Assembly: GCF_002221525.1 (NCBI RefSeq)
Contig: NZ_CP011028.1
Location: forward strand, 1,313,001-1,377,000
Reading direction: 5' to 3'
From: Pseudoalteromonas espejiana DSM 9414
GTDB taxonomy: Bacteria; Pseudomonadota; Gammaproteobacteria; Enterobacterales; Alteromonadaceae
Length of the DNA: 64,000 bases
Shown here: positions 18,110-27,524 of the stretch, one piece after another
How positions within the stretch are numbered: the stretch's first letter is position 1
Layout of the letters: every line of letters begins with the position of its first letter
Notes under the pieces: model-generated
The model's database searches: none
What the model was told of the DNA's origin: nothing
The model's input: only the letters and a program-made list of their open reading frames with translations
Translations under genes and position numbers: made by a program

Positions 18110-21100
18110 TGTCAGTATTTAAAAAAATAACCGCTGCAATTATCGGCGTTTTAATCACGCTTGCCGTTATTATATTTTGCTTATTATTTACAGCACCCGG
18201 TAATCAATTTATTGCCTACAGTGCAAACAAAATGGTCGACGGTTTAAACATCGAAATTAAGCAAGGGCGATTTTTATATAACAACCCGTTTAATGTAAGC
18301 TTCAAAAACCAAACTACAGACTTTAAAGCACAGCAGCTTAAAATAGATTTGTTTTGGTGGCAGTGCGATGGAGTATGTATTGATAATTTAAGTGCGCGCT
18401 CAATAAAGCTAGTACTTGCAAATACAACTAACAATGAAGAAGAAACACCTTCTGAGCCACTAGCTAAAATTACCTTACCATTTAATGTAGCCATTAAAAA
18501 TGTAGCTGTTAACGAATTTGTATTAAATCATGCAAGTGCTGACGTAACCGTAAATAACTTTACGTTAGCCGCAAAAGCACAAGACTCAACACTTGCAGTT
18601 AAAAGCTTAAACATAAGTAATGTGTTGGTAAAACTTAAAGAGCAAGCTGCTAAAAGTTCAGTAAAACAACCTGCAAGCAGCACATTAACCGCACTACCTG
18701 CGTTACCTAAGATAGAGTTTTCTTCGCCACTAAACCTGAGCGTTGAGCAGTTTGATGTAAAGAAAGTAGATATTGAACAAGGTGAGCAAACTCACACTAT
18801 TGAAAATATAGCGCTTGTATTAAACGTAGAAAATGAAAAAGTTAATTTACAAACTTTGTCAGCTCACTACGACCAATGGCAGCTAAAGACACAACTAACC
18901 GGTGAGCTTGCGGGCAACTTACCGCTCAATGGAGAAATTGCCTTAAATAGCGATTTGCACCAAGCTAACTTAAAGCTAAGTGGTGATTTATCAGATTTAA
19001 ACATAAACCTGCAAACAACGGGTCAGTATCCATTAAATTTAACCGCAACAGCTAATTTAAAGCAAAAAAATTACCCGTTTGAACTCACCGGTAAAATTAA
19101 CCAATGGCTAATTGATGCACAAACGAATGAGCTGAAAATCAGCAATGTAGACTTATCAGCCAAAGGCAATGCTGATGATTACACCTTAAATCTTGATGCG
19201 CATAGCCAGTTAGGGGCATACCCAGCCGTTACGCTCACTACAAAATTAAGTGGCTCACTTACTCAAGCACAGTTAAATACGTTAAGTCTTAACGCTAACG
19301 ACAGCAGCGCCTTAATAAAAGGCAATGTAAATTGGCAGCAGGGCATTAAAGCTGATTTTTCAGGGTCGTTAAATAGTTTAAAAGCACAATACTTAACAGA
19401 TACGGTTACCAGTGATATTTCGGGGCAGTTTGAAGGGCGCTTTAATAGCGAAGGTGAAAACTGGCAGCTACAAATGGATAACACCCAACTGGCAGGTACG
19501 CTTAATAAAACCCCCCTTGAATTTGCCTCAAATTTTACGCTTAACAAGTCACTTAAAGCGAACATCGATAGCCTTTATTTGAGTAGTGGCAGTAATAAAC
19601 TGACCTTAAGTGGCGAGGTAGACGATACCTGGCAAGTAGATGGGAAAATTACACTTAGCAGTAATGAGCAAGCCAATATGCCATTTATTGCCAATGGTAA
19701 TGCCGATTTAAAAGTAAGGGGTAAACGCTTAACCCCTGCGGTTGATTTATCGTTACTACTAGATAACTTTATTTATAACGATATAAGTATTAATAACGTT
19801 GCGATGAAAGCGCAGTTAGACACCGCCGCAGACTGGCAAACAGACCTAAGCGTAAAAGTTGGCACATCTACAGTGGCTGAGCAGGTTATTAATAACGTAG
19901 AAATAACCGCCAGCGGTGATAAAACCGATCATCAAATTATTGCATCTGTCGATGCTGAGCAAGGTTTGGCTGAACTTGAAGTAAACGGTAAGCTTAAAAA
20001 CGAAGTTTGGAACGCAGTGCTGAGTAATATTACGCTAAGCGATAAAAAGCTGAGCTTTAATAACAGTAAAAAAATTGCGGTAATGTTTAATACCAAAACT
20101 GCAGATTTTGATGTGAGTGCGCACTGTTGGCGTTCAAACAAAAGCGAACTGTGTATAAATACGCTCGCGCAAAATAAAAATTTAGGGCAATTTAATGCAA
20201 CGCTCTCTAACTTAGCGCTTGAGGAGTTAAAACACTTTTTGCCTAATAACATTCGAACGCGGGGTGATATAAATGGCGACTTTGCAGCAAACTGGAATGA
20301 TGGCGCATTAAAAACATTACGTGCTAATTTAAACTCAAATGATTTAGTTGCTGTACTTACCTCAGAAGAAGACCGCTTTAGATTGCCAATAGAAACCTTT
20401 AAAGTAAGTGCCTATTCTGATTCGCAAACTGGCCAGCTTGAGGCTAATTTAGACTCCAGCGTACTGGGTAAAATTGCCACTAAAATTAATATAGACGACA
20501 TACAAAACCAGCAAACCTTAACGGGTAATATTGGTATTGATAAAATACTACTTTCCGATCTGCAGCCATTTTTAGAAACCCTAGAGCAATTAAAGGGCGA
20601 TATAAGCGGCAATGTAGCACTTGCTGGTACATTGCAAAACCCACTATTAAATGGTGAGCTTAATGTAACCGATATAAACCTAGAGGGTGAGCAATTACCT
20701 GTCGTGCTACAAAAATCGAATATAAACATTTTGTTCGATAAAACCACAGCCACTATTAAAGGTAATTTAAACGACACTCAAGGCGGAAAAATAAACCTAA
20801 CCGGTGATGTTGATTGGCAAGGCGCACAACCTGCGGTTAATGTGGATATTAACGGTGAGCAATTTTTTGTGCGTGCACAGCAAGGGGTTACTTTTAAAGT
20901 ATCACCTGATTTAAAAATTGGCTTAGCAAATAATGCATTAAAACTCTCTGGTGAAGTAGTTGTACCGTATGGCCGAGTGATGATTGAAGAGCTGCCAGAG
21001 GGCGCAGTGCAAGTTAGCGATGATGAGGTCATTGTTGATCAGCAAACAGAGGCCTCAGAAGACGTACCTTTTGATTACGATGTAAATTTAAAAGTTATTG

Positions 21101-21789
21101 TTAAAAACGACGTAAAAATTGAATCCTTTGGGTTGGAGTCAAAAATAGCGGGGGATTTGGCCATAAAAATGAGCCAAGGCGCGCCTATTATAGCCACCGG
21201 TGAGCTTAACTTAATAGACGGTACCTACCTTGCTTTTGGCCAAGATCTAATTATTAGTACTGGGCAAATAGGCTTTAGTGGCTCTATTGAACAACCTTTT
21301 TTAAATATTAAAGCTATTCGTAATCCCGATACCACAGCAAACGATGTAGTTGCAGGGGTTACACTTACTGGCAATGTAGAGCAACCAACGCTTAAAGTGT
21401 TTTCTGAGCCTGCAATGGATCAAGCCCAAGCACTTGCTTATTTGCTTAACGGGCAGCCGCTTGGCGAGGGCGATAGCTCTAGCGATGCAATGCTGACTCA
21501 GTTGTTACTCTCACAAGGGGTGAGTCGCAGTGAAGGGGTTGTTTCAAAAGTGGGTGAAACCATTGGCTTATCTGATGTAAGTTTAAGTTCAACTGGCTCT
21601 GGCGATAGCACCAAGCTCGAAATATCGGGTTATGTAGCCCCAAGCTTGCAAGTAAAATACAGTGTAGGTGTATTCGACTCGCTCAGTGAAGTGGCAATAC
21701 GCTATCAGTTGTTGTCTCAGTTTTATGTAGAGATCACCAGTGGCTTAAATCAAAATGTTGACTTACTTTACAAGTTTGATTGGGATTAA
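18109..21789 (+). CDS. tamB: TamB, inner-membrane-anchored partner of TamA
   Basis: 1226 residues. One N-terminal membrane anchor (about 8-30) is followed by a very long periplasmic region of repeated beta-strand stretches (AsmA/VPS13-like groove), and the conserved C-terminal TamB domain (former DUF490, about 880-1226), with the segments VPYGRVMIEELPEGAVQVSD and DGTYLAFGQDL. The protein bridges the periplasm to TamA and acts in phospholipid transport and outer-membrane assembly. It starts inside the tamA stop and is followed after 21 bases by the cyclophilin gene, so all three probably form one operon. Confidence 0.93.
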   Translation: MSVFKKITAAIIGVLITLAVIIFCLLFTAPGNQFIAYSANKMVDGLNIEIKQGRFLYNNPFNVSFKNQTTDFKAQQLKIDLFWWQCDGVCIDNLSARSIKLVLANTTNNEEETPSEPLAKITLPFNVAIKNVAVNEFVLNHASADVTVNNFTLAAKAQDSTLAVKSLNISNVLVKLKEQAAKSSVKQPASSTLTALPALPKIEFSSPLNLSVEQFDVKKVDIEQGEQTHTIENIALVLNVENEKVNLQTLSAHYDQWQLKTQLTGELAGNLPLNGEIALNSDLHQANLKLSGDLSDLNINLQTTGQYPLNLTATANLKQKNYPFELTGKINQWLIDAQTNELKISNVDLSAKGNADDYTLNLDAHSQLGAYPAVTLTTKLSGSLTQAQLNTLSLNANDSSALIKGNVNWQQGIKADFSGSLNSLKAQYLTDTVTSDISGQFEGRFNSEGENWQLQMDNTQLAGTLNKTPLEFASNFTLNKSLKANIDSLYLSSGSNKLTLSGEVDDTWQVDGKITLSSNEQANMPFIANGNADLKVRGKRLTPAVDLSLLLDNFIYNDISINNVAMKAQLDTAADWQTDLSVKVGTSTVAEQVINNVEITASGDKTDHQIIASVDAEQGLAELEVNGKLKNEVWNAVLSNITLSDKKLSFNNSKKIAVMFNTKTADFDVSAHCWRSNKSELCINTLAQNKNLGQFNATLSNLALEELKHFLPNNIRTRGDINGDFAANWNDGALKTLRANLNSNDLVAVLTSEEDRFRLPIETFKVSAYSDSQTGQLEANLDSSVLGKIATKINIDDIQNQQTLTGNIGIDKILLSDLQPFLETLEQLKGDISGNVALAGTLQNPLLNGELNVTDINLEGEQLPVVLQKSNINILFDKTTATIKGNLNDTQGGKINLTGDVDWQGAQPAVNVDINGEQFFVRAQQGVTFKVSPDLKIGLANNALKLSGEVVVPYGRVMIEELPEGAVQVSDDEVIVDQQTEASEDVPFDYDVNLKVIVKNDVKIESFGLESKIAGDLAIKMSQGAPIIATGELNLIDGTYLAFGQDLIISTGQIGFSGSIEQPFLNIKAIRNPDTTANDVVAGVTLTGNVEQPTLKVFSEPAMDQAQALAYLLNGQPLGEGDSSSDAMLTQLLLSQGVSRSEGVVSKVGETIGLSDVSLSSTGSGDSTKLEISGYVAPSLQVKYSVGVFDSLSEVAIRYQLLSQFYVEITSGLNQNVDLLYKFDWD

Positions 21790-21810
21790 ACGTAAAAGTA
21801 TAAGGAATAT

Positions 21811-22695
21811 ATGAAAACGTTATACATCGCTGCCGCAATGGCTGCACTTACAGGCTGTGCTCAACAAAGTGAGCACAGTACACGCACCAAAAAGCAGTTG
21901 CCAGTACTTAGCGCTAGCGAAGTCATTAAACAGGCTCCAAATGATCACTGGCAGCGGGTTAATGCAGACAATATTTTAAAAATCACACTCCCCACAGGCG
22001 CTGCGTATATAGCGCTTAATCCGCAACTTGCACCTAAACATACCGCACATATAAAGCAGCTTGCTCGTGAGGGGTTTTATAAAGGCACTAATGTTTATCG
22101 TTTTGTTGAAGGTTTTGTTGCGCAAGGTGGTGATAGCTCGGGAACAAAACAAATAAAAACGGCTAATAAAACGGTGCCTGCAGAGTTCTACCATACCACT
22201 ATACAGCCACTCAATATTACAGCGCTTGAAGGTGATGGATACGCGCCAATAACAGGGTTTTTAAATGGCTTTGCTGTTGCGCAAAATAGCGCACGTACAC
22301 ACACGTGGCAAGTTCATTGTACTGGCGTGTTTGCCATGGCGCGCGGCAACGATATTAACAGCGCAAGCACAGAGTTTTTTGTCACTATTGGGCAAGGGCC
22401 GCGTTATTTAGATAAAAATATAACGGTGTTTGGCAGAGTGCTTGAAGGTATGGAACATTTTAACCGGTTACAGCGCACTCCAATAGCTAACCAAGCTTTT
22501 AACCCTATAAGCAATATTCAGGTATTAGCCGATATTAAAAGCGATAAAAGTGCATTTAAAGTAATGCAAACAAATTCAGTATCGTTTAAACAGCTTATTG
22601 AGGCGCGCAAAAATCGCACTGAGCCATGGTTTGTGCACTCGTACAATTACGTTGATGTGTGTGCTATGCCTATTCCTACAAAGCGGGTTAACTAA
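21811..22695 (+). CDS. cyclophilin-type peptidyl-prolyl isomerase, lipoprotein
   Basis: 294 residues. The N-terminus is a lipoprotein signal with lipobox LTGC (Cys about 16), and the next residue is Ala, predicting outer-membrane attachment. A cyclophilin domain spans about 60-235: YRFVEGFVAQGGDSSG, the FAMARGND segment, FFVTIGQ and VFGRVLEGM. Cyclophilins speed cis-trans isomerisation of Xaa-Pro bonds. A proline-poor C-terminal extension of about 50 residues is of unknown role. The ribosome-binding site is AAGGA, and the gene follows tamB closely, consistent with helping envelope proteins fold. Confidence 0.88.
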   Translation: MKTLYIAAAMAALTGCAQQSEHSTRTKKQLPVLSASEVIKQAPNDHWQRVNADNILKITLPTGAAYIALNPQLAPKHTAHIKQLAREGFYKGTNVYRFVEGFVAQGGDSSGTKQIKTANKTVPAEFYHTTIQPLNITALEGDGYAPITGFLNGFAVAQNSARTHTWQVHCTGVFAMARGNDINSASTEFFVTIGQGPRYLDKNITVFGRVLEGMEHFNRLQRTPIANQAFNPISNIQVLADIKSDKSAFKVMQTNSVSFKQLIEARKNRTEPWFVHSYNYVDVCAMPIPTKRVN

Positions 22696-22853
22696 TACCA
22701 ATTTGTGATAATACTTAATCATTTTGCTAGGCGTATGTATCGCTATCAGCGGAAAAACTCCCATTAAGAACAACTAAATAGTAAATTTTTTGCCTAGCTA
22801 TAAACACATTTTCCATTCTCAAAATAGATTGCTCAATTAAGCAAACTGGTATA
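22693..22853. repeat. intergenic repeat with inverted ends, copy A
   Basis: About 161 bp. Left end ATACCAATTTG, right end reading ATACCAGTTTGC on the other strand. The interior shares segments with copies at 27525, 30709 and 57479: a GATAATACTTAATCATTTT start, a GTATCGCTATC block, AGAACAACTAAATAG and CTCAAAATAGAT. It lacks the central block of the longer copies. MITE-like. Confidence 0.75.
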
Positions 22854-22862
22854 AAAGCTGTT

Positions 22863-22888
22863 AAAAAAGGAGCATATGCTCCTTTTTT
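22863..22888. terminator. bidirectional terminator between the cyclophilin gene and queF
   Basis: A perfect palindrome AAAAAAGGAGC-ATAT-GCTCCTTTTTT, with A-run and T-run on both sides, serves the convergent genes on either side. Confidence 0.88.
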
Positions 22889-22902
22889 AATACTCATTAG
22901 TT

Positions 22903-23748
22903 TTATTGGCGATTAATTTTAACCGCAAAGGGCGTATCGTTATAGTGCGTTGAGCGGTATGGGTTTATATCAAGCCCACCACGGCGTGTATATCGGGCAT
23001 ACACTTCAAGCTCTTTTATATTAAGTTGTGTGGTTAAATCACTATAAATGCGCTCTACACATTGCTCATGAAATTCGTTATGGGTTCTAAACGAAATTAA
23101 ATAACGCAGCAGCGACTCACGGCATATTTTTTCACCGGTGTAACGAATAATAATACTTGCCCAGTCAGGCTGTGAGGTAATTAAACAGTTTGATTTAAGT
23201 AAGTGGCTGTAAAGCGTTTCGCTAACCACGCTCTCACTTTGTGATTTAAGCGAGTAGGCATCAATATCGTAGTTATCTATCTCAATATCTAAATCATCAA
23301 TACATTCACCAGGAAGCGCAGTGCAAGGCAAGCAGTTATAGTCATCTGGCGCATATAAAGTGACGTTTACATCGCCATTAACAGCCTTAGATAAATCTTC
23401 AATTAAATGCTGTTTTACTACCTCGACGCTTTCAAAGCGGGTTTGATTAAAGCTATTTAAATACAATTTAAACGATTTTGACTCAATAATATGGCTACTT
23501 TGGCATGCAAACGTAAAGAGTGCCACGGCAACTTGTGGCTTACCCTTAGCGTTAAGCCACGATAACTCATAACCGGTCCAAATATCTTGGCCTTTAAATG
23601 GCAGCTCGGCTTCATCTATATTTAAAGCATCACGATTTAGCTTGCGGGCAATAGGAAAAAGCAAGCTAGGTGAATAAACATCTACATACTCAGTAGATTG
23701 ACCTAACACACTACCTTTAAGGTCTGGAGAATTGCTGTAATCTGTCAT
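22903..23748 (-). CDS. queF: NADPH-dependent 7-cyano-7-deazaguanine reductase QueF
   Basis: 281 residues, the long (unimodular, two-domain) type of QueF that reduces preQ0 to preQ1 in queuosine synthesis for tRNA. The NADPH/substrate motif [11 protein letters not shown] is at about 89-99. The catalytic Cys at about 188 lies in [10 protein letters not shown] with the nearby Asp 195. The C-terminal half has [15 protein letters not shown]. The gene is divergent from syd, with a -10 TATAAT in the shared region. No preQ1 riboswitch was recognised upstream. Confidence 0.93.
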   Translation of the reverse strand: MTDYSNSPDLKGSVLGQSTEYVDVYSPSLLFPIARKLNRDALNIDEAELPFKGQDIWTGYELSWLNAKGKPQVAVALFTFACQSSHIIESKSFKLYLNSFNQTRFESVEVVKQHLIEDLSKAVNGDVNVTLYAPDDYNCLPCTALPGECIDDLDIEIDNYDIDAYSLKSQSESVVSETLYSHLLKSNCLITSQPDWASIIIRYTGEKICRESLLRYLISFRTHNEFHEQCVERIYSDLTTQLNIKELEVYARYTRRGGLDINPYRSTHYNDTPFAVKINRQ

Positions 23749-23807
23749 GTTTGCTCTTAAATAGTTACAATAGGGGGATTATATCTAATTTAAATGAGTT
23801 TCGCAGT

Positions 23808-24347
23808 ATGTCTGTTGCAATGCAAATAGCCCAACTTCACACGCAATTTTGTGAAAAAACCGTTAAAAACACCGCTAAATATCCGCTTATGGCACAAGAC
23901 GATCAGTGGCCAAGCCCGTGTGAATTTGGTGATGTAGACACACAAGGTAATATTCAGTGGAAGGGTGTGCAGCAAAGTCCGGCAGGCTCGTTTGCCGATT
24001 TAGCTAATGCCCTTGAGCTTAGCTTTCCTGACGGGTTTAATGAGTTTTACGGCTATATGTACGGTGGCAGTATTTTGGCAAGTATTGATGGTCACCACGT
24101 TGAGCTATTGCAAGCATGGAATAAAGACGATTTTGAAATGCTACAACAAAATATGACAGGCCATGTGCTTATGAAGCGCAAACTAAAACAGCCAGAAACA
24201 CTTTTTATAGGGTTAACAGCGCAAGATGATTTACTCGTAACAGTGCAGGTTAACACCGGTGAGGTATGTTTAGAGTACGTTGGTAAAAAACCGCATCATG
24301 TACTTGCGCCAAACATAGCGTCTTTTTTAAAAGCGCTTGAGGTTTAA
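23808..24347 (+). CDS. syd: Syd, SecY-interacting protein
   Basis: 179 residues from the ATG at 23808, which is favoured because it gives the usual Syd length (about 180) and starts just before the helix LHTQFCEKT; a longer frame from TTG 23751 adds 19 unlikely residues. Syd binds the cytosolic face of SecYEG and checks translocon quality. Family features are the PLMAQDDQWPSPCEFG region, LLQAWNKDDFEMLQQNMTGH and the LKQPETLFIGLT segment. Divergent from queF as a single-gene unit with its own terminator. Confidence 0.9.
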   Translation: MSVAMQIAQLHTQFCEKTVKNTAKYPLMAQDDQWPSPCEFGDVDTQGNIQWKGVQQSPAGSFADLANALELSFPDGFNEFYGYMYGGSILASIDGHHVELLQAWNKDDFEMLQQNMTGHVLMKRKLKQPETLFIGLTAQDDLLVTVQVNTGEVCLEYVGKKPHHVLAPNIASFLKALEV

Positions 24348-24388
24348 AATTTGACGTTATTTGGGTTAAATTTTCATTTAAAATAAAT

Positions 24389-24428
24389 AAAAATCAGCTG
24401 AGTGCTATGTACTAAGCTGATTTTTTTG
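24389..24428. terminator. terminator between syd and the DUF2310 gene
   Basis: AAAAATCAGCT (24389-24399) and AGCTGATTTTT (24415-24425) form an 11-bp stem followed by more Ts. It can also work for the minus-strand gene because of the A-run on the left. Confidence 0.82.
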
Positions 24429-24468
24429 TGCTGGTTAGTTTTACATTTTTAATGCGTTGGCTATTTCG

Positions 24469-25242
24469 TCACTGAAAATCCCACGACACATTAGAGACCA
24501 GCCCACACGGCTCGCATCTAAAATCAAACAGCCCAAACCAAGGCTCATCCAATTTCCACTCGCTGTTACAGCTTGGACATTTTCGCTCAAGTTCAGAGGC
24601 TTTATCTACACCGCCAACACGATATAAATAATAGTACACAGGCTTTTTAGTTAAAAAGCTAATGCGCTTTGTAATGTCTTTGCCGCGGCGGTATAAATCG
24701 CTTTTGGTGCTTGATATTTCTTCAAGCGCCGGAAATTCACACCGTGTTGCCCCATTAATTTGTATTTGATCGCAAGCTTGCCAATCTTCTTGCCATTTTA
24801 TCAGGGTTTTGTAATCCCCATTGGCAATAGCCGGAATATTAAATAATGGTACGGGTAAAAAGTCATCGCCACAATACAACGGGCTACATGTATGCACATA
24901 GGTGGTGTATAAAATATAGCTTGAAGGCTCTTTACAAGAATCAGCGCCATTAGAGTGAATATCTTGACCAATAATTTTTACTTTAGGGGCAAGTAAACCC
25001 GCACTGTGCAGTTGCTCAATACTGTGTTTTACAAATGGGCTGTTATTTAACGGGTGCATGGCCTCTTCTGTTGGGCACATTACACGGGTAATAAAGTAGC
25101 CGTCTTTTAATACGGTGGGAAATTCTTCGCCCATAATTTGGCCATTAAAACGCAATGCATTAACTAATCGGTTAATAGCTTGCTCGGCTTGCTCTAGGGT
25201 GGTGTCTTGGTAGCAATCAAATGTTAAATCAACAACAAACAT
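24469..25242 (-). CDS. DUF2310 zinc-ribbon protein
   Basis: 257 residues, resembling the DUF2310 family of proteins with a C-terminal zinc ribbon. The ribbon is clear: CPSCNSEW (about 225-232) and CEPCGLVSN (about 244-252), two CxxC pairs. The N-terminal 200 residues have no recognised enzyme motif; they include several other cysteines (CSPLYCGDD). Function is unknown; nucleic-acid binding has been suggested for the family on the basis of the ribbon only. It lies 13 bases downstream of the small gene at 25256 and is probably in its operon. Confidence 0.72.
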   Translation of the reverse strand: MFVVDLTFDCYQDTTLEQAEQAINRLVNALRFNGQIMGEEFPTVLKDGYFITRVMCPTEEAMHPLNNSPFVKHSIEQLHSAGLLAPKVKIIGQDIHSNGADSCKEPSSYILYTTYVHTCSPLYCGDDFLPVPLFNIPAIANGDYKTLIKWQEDWQACDQIQINGATRCEFPALEEISSTKSDLYRRGKDITKRISFLTKKPVYYYLYRVGGVDKASELERKCPSCNSEWKLDEPWFGLFDFRCEPCGLVSNVSWDFQ

Positions 25243-25255
25243 TTACAGTCTCAAA

Positions 25256-25519
25256 TTATTTTTGCTCTAACAGGGCTAGTAGCCTATCGAGTTTTTTCTC
25301 AATGCGATCAAGCTGAGACGTTTTAGGCTCAACAGTGCTCTGTTCAGGGTTTTTCATTAAGTTATGAATTGAATCAGGGTTATTTTTGTATTGGCTTACG
25401 GCTGCAATAATAACTGGCATAGGCACAGGTTGCGCTAGGCGGCTTTTAGTTAGGGCAACAGTAGGGGTTTTGCCTTCATCAAGAAGGACTTTAATTGCAT
25501 CAAATACAACTGCATTCAT
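25256..25519 (-). CDS. small conserved protein, possible helix-turn-helix plus coiled coil
   Basis: 87 residues. The first 45 (GKTPTVALTKSRLAQPVPMP, then VIIAAVSQY) look like a small helical DNA-binding-type region in which a Thr-Pro turn separates helices. The last 25 (RIEKKLDRLLALLEQK) form a heptad coiled coil, suggesting a dimer or oligomer. I do not recognise the family with confidence. It is co-oriented with, and 13 bases upstream of, the DUF2310 gene. Confidence 0.55.
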   Translation of the reverse strand: MNAVVFDAIKVLLDEGKTPTVALTKSRLAQPVPMPVIIAAVSQYKNNPDSIHNLMKNPEQSTVEPKTSQLDRIEKKLDRLLALLEQK

Positions 25520-25545
25520 TAGATTTGTAACTCTTTAATAAATAA

Positions 25546-25567
25546 GCGCAGCAAGTGTTTGCTGCGC
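25546..25567 (-). terminator. terminator-like hairpin after the DUF2789 gene
   Basis: GCGCAGCA (25546-25553) and TGCTGCGC (25560-25567) form a perfect GC-rich stem. On the minus strand it is followed by TTATTTATT, a weak U-tract, 61 bases after the DUF2789 stop. Confidence 0.5.
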
Positions 25568-25627
25568 GGGTGCTATAGTAGCAATAATACGAAGGCGCTT
25601 AAAGCCTTGGTATGAGGAGAGGGGGGA

Positions 25628-25867
25628 TTACTTACCTTCTTGGCGAAGCCTTACATCTAGCTCGTCAATTACTTCGCTCCATGCGCCATCCTCGGCTAGC
25701 GATTCGGCTAAAAAGTGTTGTTGTGCTTCGTCCCAAAATGGAGCCTCTTGTAAAAGCGTCGTATCTTCTAGCGAATGAGATGCAATAAACTCATTTATTT
25801 GTTGCTCAGAGTTAGGTAAACCAAGCTGTGCAAACAACGTTTTAATGTCGTGTTTTGTTGTATCCAT
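25628..25867 (-). CDS. DUF2789 family protein
   Basis: 79 residues, acidic. The sequence MDTTKHDIKTLFAQLGLPNS, the APFWDEAQQHFL segment and the AWSEVIDELDVRL end match the DUF2789 family of small gammaproteobacterial proteins. No function is known for this family. It stands alone, with a hairpin downstream and a GGAG-containing ribosome-binding site (AGTAACACTATG context on the minus strand gives only a weak site). Confidence 0.75.
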   Translation of the reverse strand: MDTTKHDIKTLFAQLGLPNSEQQINEFIASHSLEDTTLLQEAPFWDEAQQHFLAESLAEDGAWSEVIDELDVRLRQEGK

Positions 25868-26078
25868 AGTGTTACTCCATGTAGGTAAATTAAACCAAGC
25901 TTAGGCTGTGACTATAAGCTTTGCTAGTTAAACTCTCGCTGAATTGACGATTTTTTTGCTTTGGGTATATAGTTAACAAGCGCAGTTGATAAAAATAGTT
26001 TACTAACTACGTAATGAGATTTTATCTTCGATAAGGCCATTGCTTGTGAGTTTTTAAACATAATAATAAGGAATCACA

Positions 26079-26720
26079 ATGACAGTCACCTCAGACGAAC
26101 ACACACTCAGCGTTCAATACTTAGCGCCAGAAGATATAAGTACAGCTGCAAGCTTAATTTATCAGGCGTACCACGATGACCCATTACTGCAAGACTTATT
26201 AGGTTATGAGCAAGCTAATAAAACTGCATACGAAAAAAAACTACGCTCATTAATTCGCGAAGAGCTTAGTGCTTTTTGGCAAGAAAAACTGCCTTTAATT
26301 GGCTTGTACCGCGATGAAAAACTAAAAGCGGTGGCGTGCGTGTTTGAATCCTCTAGTCAATTGCAGCCTGAGCGTTACTGGCATTGGCGCTTAAAACTGA
26401 TGTTAAGTGCAGGTTACCTGCAAACGAATCAGCTAATAGAAAAAGAACAAACCATACGTAACTCATTAAACGAGTTGGGTGATTACTATTATTTAGCGTT
26501 TATAGCTGTTGACCCTCATGTACAAGGTGAAGGACTAGGCCGTTACCTATTGCGAGGGTTAAACGATTTAGCAACGGGTACTAGCAACGCCAAGGGGTTG
26601 GCTGTTTTTGTGACTCGTGAGCAACACAGCCGCTTTTTTAAATCGGAAGGTTTTGATGCATTTAAGCAATTAACCTTTAATAAAGTATCTGGCGAGCTGC
26701 TTTTTAAACCTTACTCTTAA
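26079..26720 (+). CDS. GNAT-family N-acetyltransferase
   Basis: 213 residues. Motif A of GNAT enzymes is clear: IAVDPHVQGEGLGRYLLRGL (about 147-166), the Q/RxxGxG/A pyrophosphate loop for acetyl-CoA. A helical insertion lies between the first strand and motif A. The substrate is unknown. AAGGA precedes the ATG by eight bases. The gene is followed directly by an inverted repeat and the csrB-type RNA; it seems to be a single-gene unit. Confidence 0.85.
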   Translation: MTVTSDEHTLSVQYLAPEDISTAASLIYQAYHDDPLLQDLLGYEQANKTAYEKKLRSLIREELSAFWQEKLPLIGLYRDEKLKAVACVFESSSQLQPERYWHWRLKLMLSAGYLQTNQLIEKEQTIRNSLNELGDYYYLAFIAVDPHVQGEGLGRYLLRGLNDLATGTSNAKGLAVFVTREQHSRFFKSEGFDAFKQLTFNKVSGELLFKPYS

Positions 26721-26726
26721 AAGGCA

Positions 26727-26777
26727 TGTAGGAGATAAGCGCTTTTACGGACATTTGCCCGTGCGATATATCCTACA
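26727..26777. repeat. imperfect inverted repeat (REP-like) after the GNAT gene
   Basis: TGTAGGAGATA (26727-26737) pairs with TATATCCTACA (26767-26777), 10 of 11 positions. An inner arm ACGG...CCGT flanks the loop ACATTTGC. It lies six bases after the GNAT stop codon. It could act as a terminator or be a member of a REP family; no second full copy was found in this window. Confidence 0.5.
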
Positions 26778-26790
26778 TTGGCGTGCGCAT

Positions 26791-26808
26791 TGTCAGTTAA
26801 GACTGACT
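26791..26808. promoter_or_regulatory. candidate GacA/UvrY box upstream of csrB
   Basis: TGTCAGTTAAGACTGACT resembles the UvrY/GacA operator TGTAAG-N6-CTTACA with three mismatches and contains a perfect GTCAGT-N4-ACTGAC repeat. It lies about 130-145 bases before the predicted RNA start, the range where the UvrY site sits in enterobacterial csrB genes. Inference from position and partial match. Confidence 0.45.
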
Positions 26809-26935
26809 ATTAATGCACCTTACTTTACTTAACTTAATGTATTTAATGAATATTTTAGTTTTTTCATATTTGTTACGATAAATTAATTTTATTTACCTAG
26901 TAGGAAGAAACTCAAACTCGCGTAATATTTAACTT

Positions 26936-27409
26936 GTCAAGACGACATAGCTTAATGACTAAGCTACTGCCAAGGATACGGAATAGGCAACATAGCAGAC
27001 GCTAGCAGGAAGCACAAAGGACAGGTTAAAACGGACACAAGGATGACCTAGGAAGTGCAAGAAGCACTTAGTAGTTGGAACTACTTAAGGATATTCACGG
27101 ATGAGGCTACAGGAAGTAGCAGGAGCGTTAGTTTACGCAGGACAGCCAAGACGGCAAATGGATGATGCAGGATGCATTAAAGGTGGCAGGAGCTACTTTA
27201 AAGGATTACTAAGGATGATGCTGCAGTGTGTAGCCAAGCGTTAGAATACGTGGGTTAGCTAGGATGGTAATGGACTTTGCAGGATGCAATGTTGAGGGTA
27301 AATAGGGTTGTTTACTCGTTCAGGGGATGATAATACGGATTTTGGGTCAAGGACAACAAGCAGGATGCTGTAAGAATGGGGCGTAACTTTTGTTACGCCT
27401 TAGTTTTTT
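26936..27409 (+). ncRNA. csrB: CsrB-type small RNA sequestering CsrA
   Basis: About 470 nt with no reading frame. It carries 25 GGA motifs, mostly AGGA or CGGA/TGGA and often in loops of short self-complementary arms (for example GATGCAGGATGCATT near 27165, and AGTAGTTGGAACTACTT near 27070). It ends in a strong terminator: GGCGTAAC-TTTT-GTTACGCC (27380-27399), then TAGTTTTTT. This is the layout of CsrB/CsrC/RsmZ RNAs, which bind many copies of CsrA and relieve its translational repression. The 5' end is inferred from a TAATAT -10 box at 26923-26928 and is uncertain by several bases. Confidence 0.88.
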
Positions 27410-27524
27410 GTAGCGCTGTTTATACCGGTTTCACTTCTAAAAATACTTTAAAAGCCATTTCTAAACTCTCACAAAAAGCCATTCACTAAATTCTCAGCTG
27501 TATGTTTAAAAGCCTGCAATGTAG

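Noticed and set aside
23749-23807. preQ1 riboswitch before queF
   Set aside because: The leader is only about 60 bases shared with syd and shows no matching structure.
23751-23807. TTG start for syd 19 codons upstream
   Set aside because: It would abut the queF start and has no ribosome-binding site; the ATG at 23808 fits the family length.
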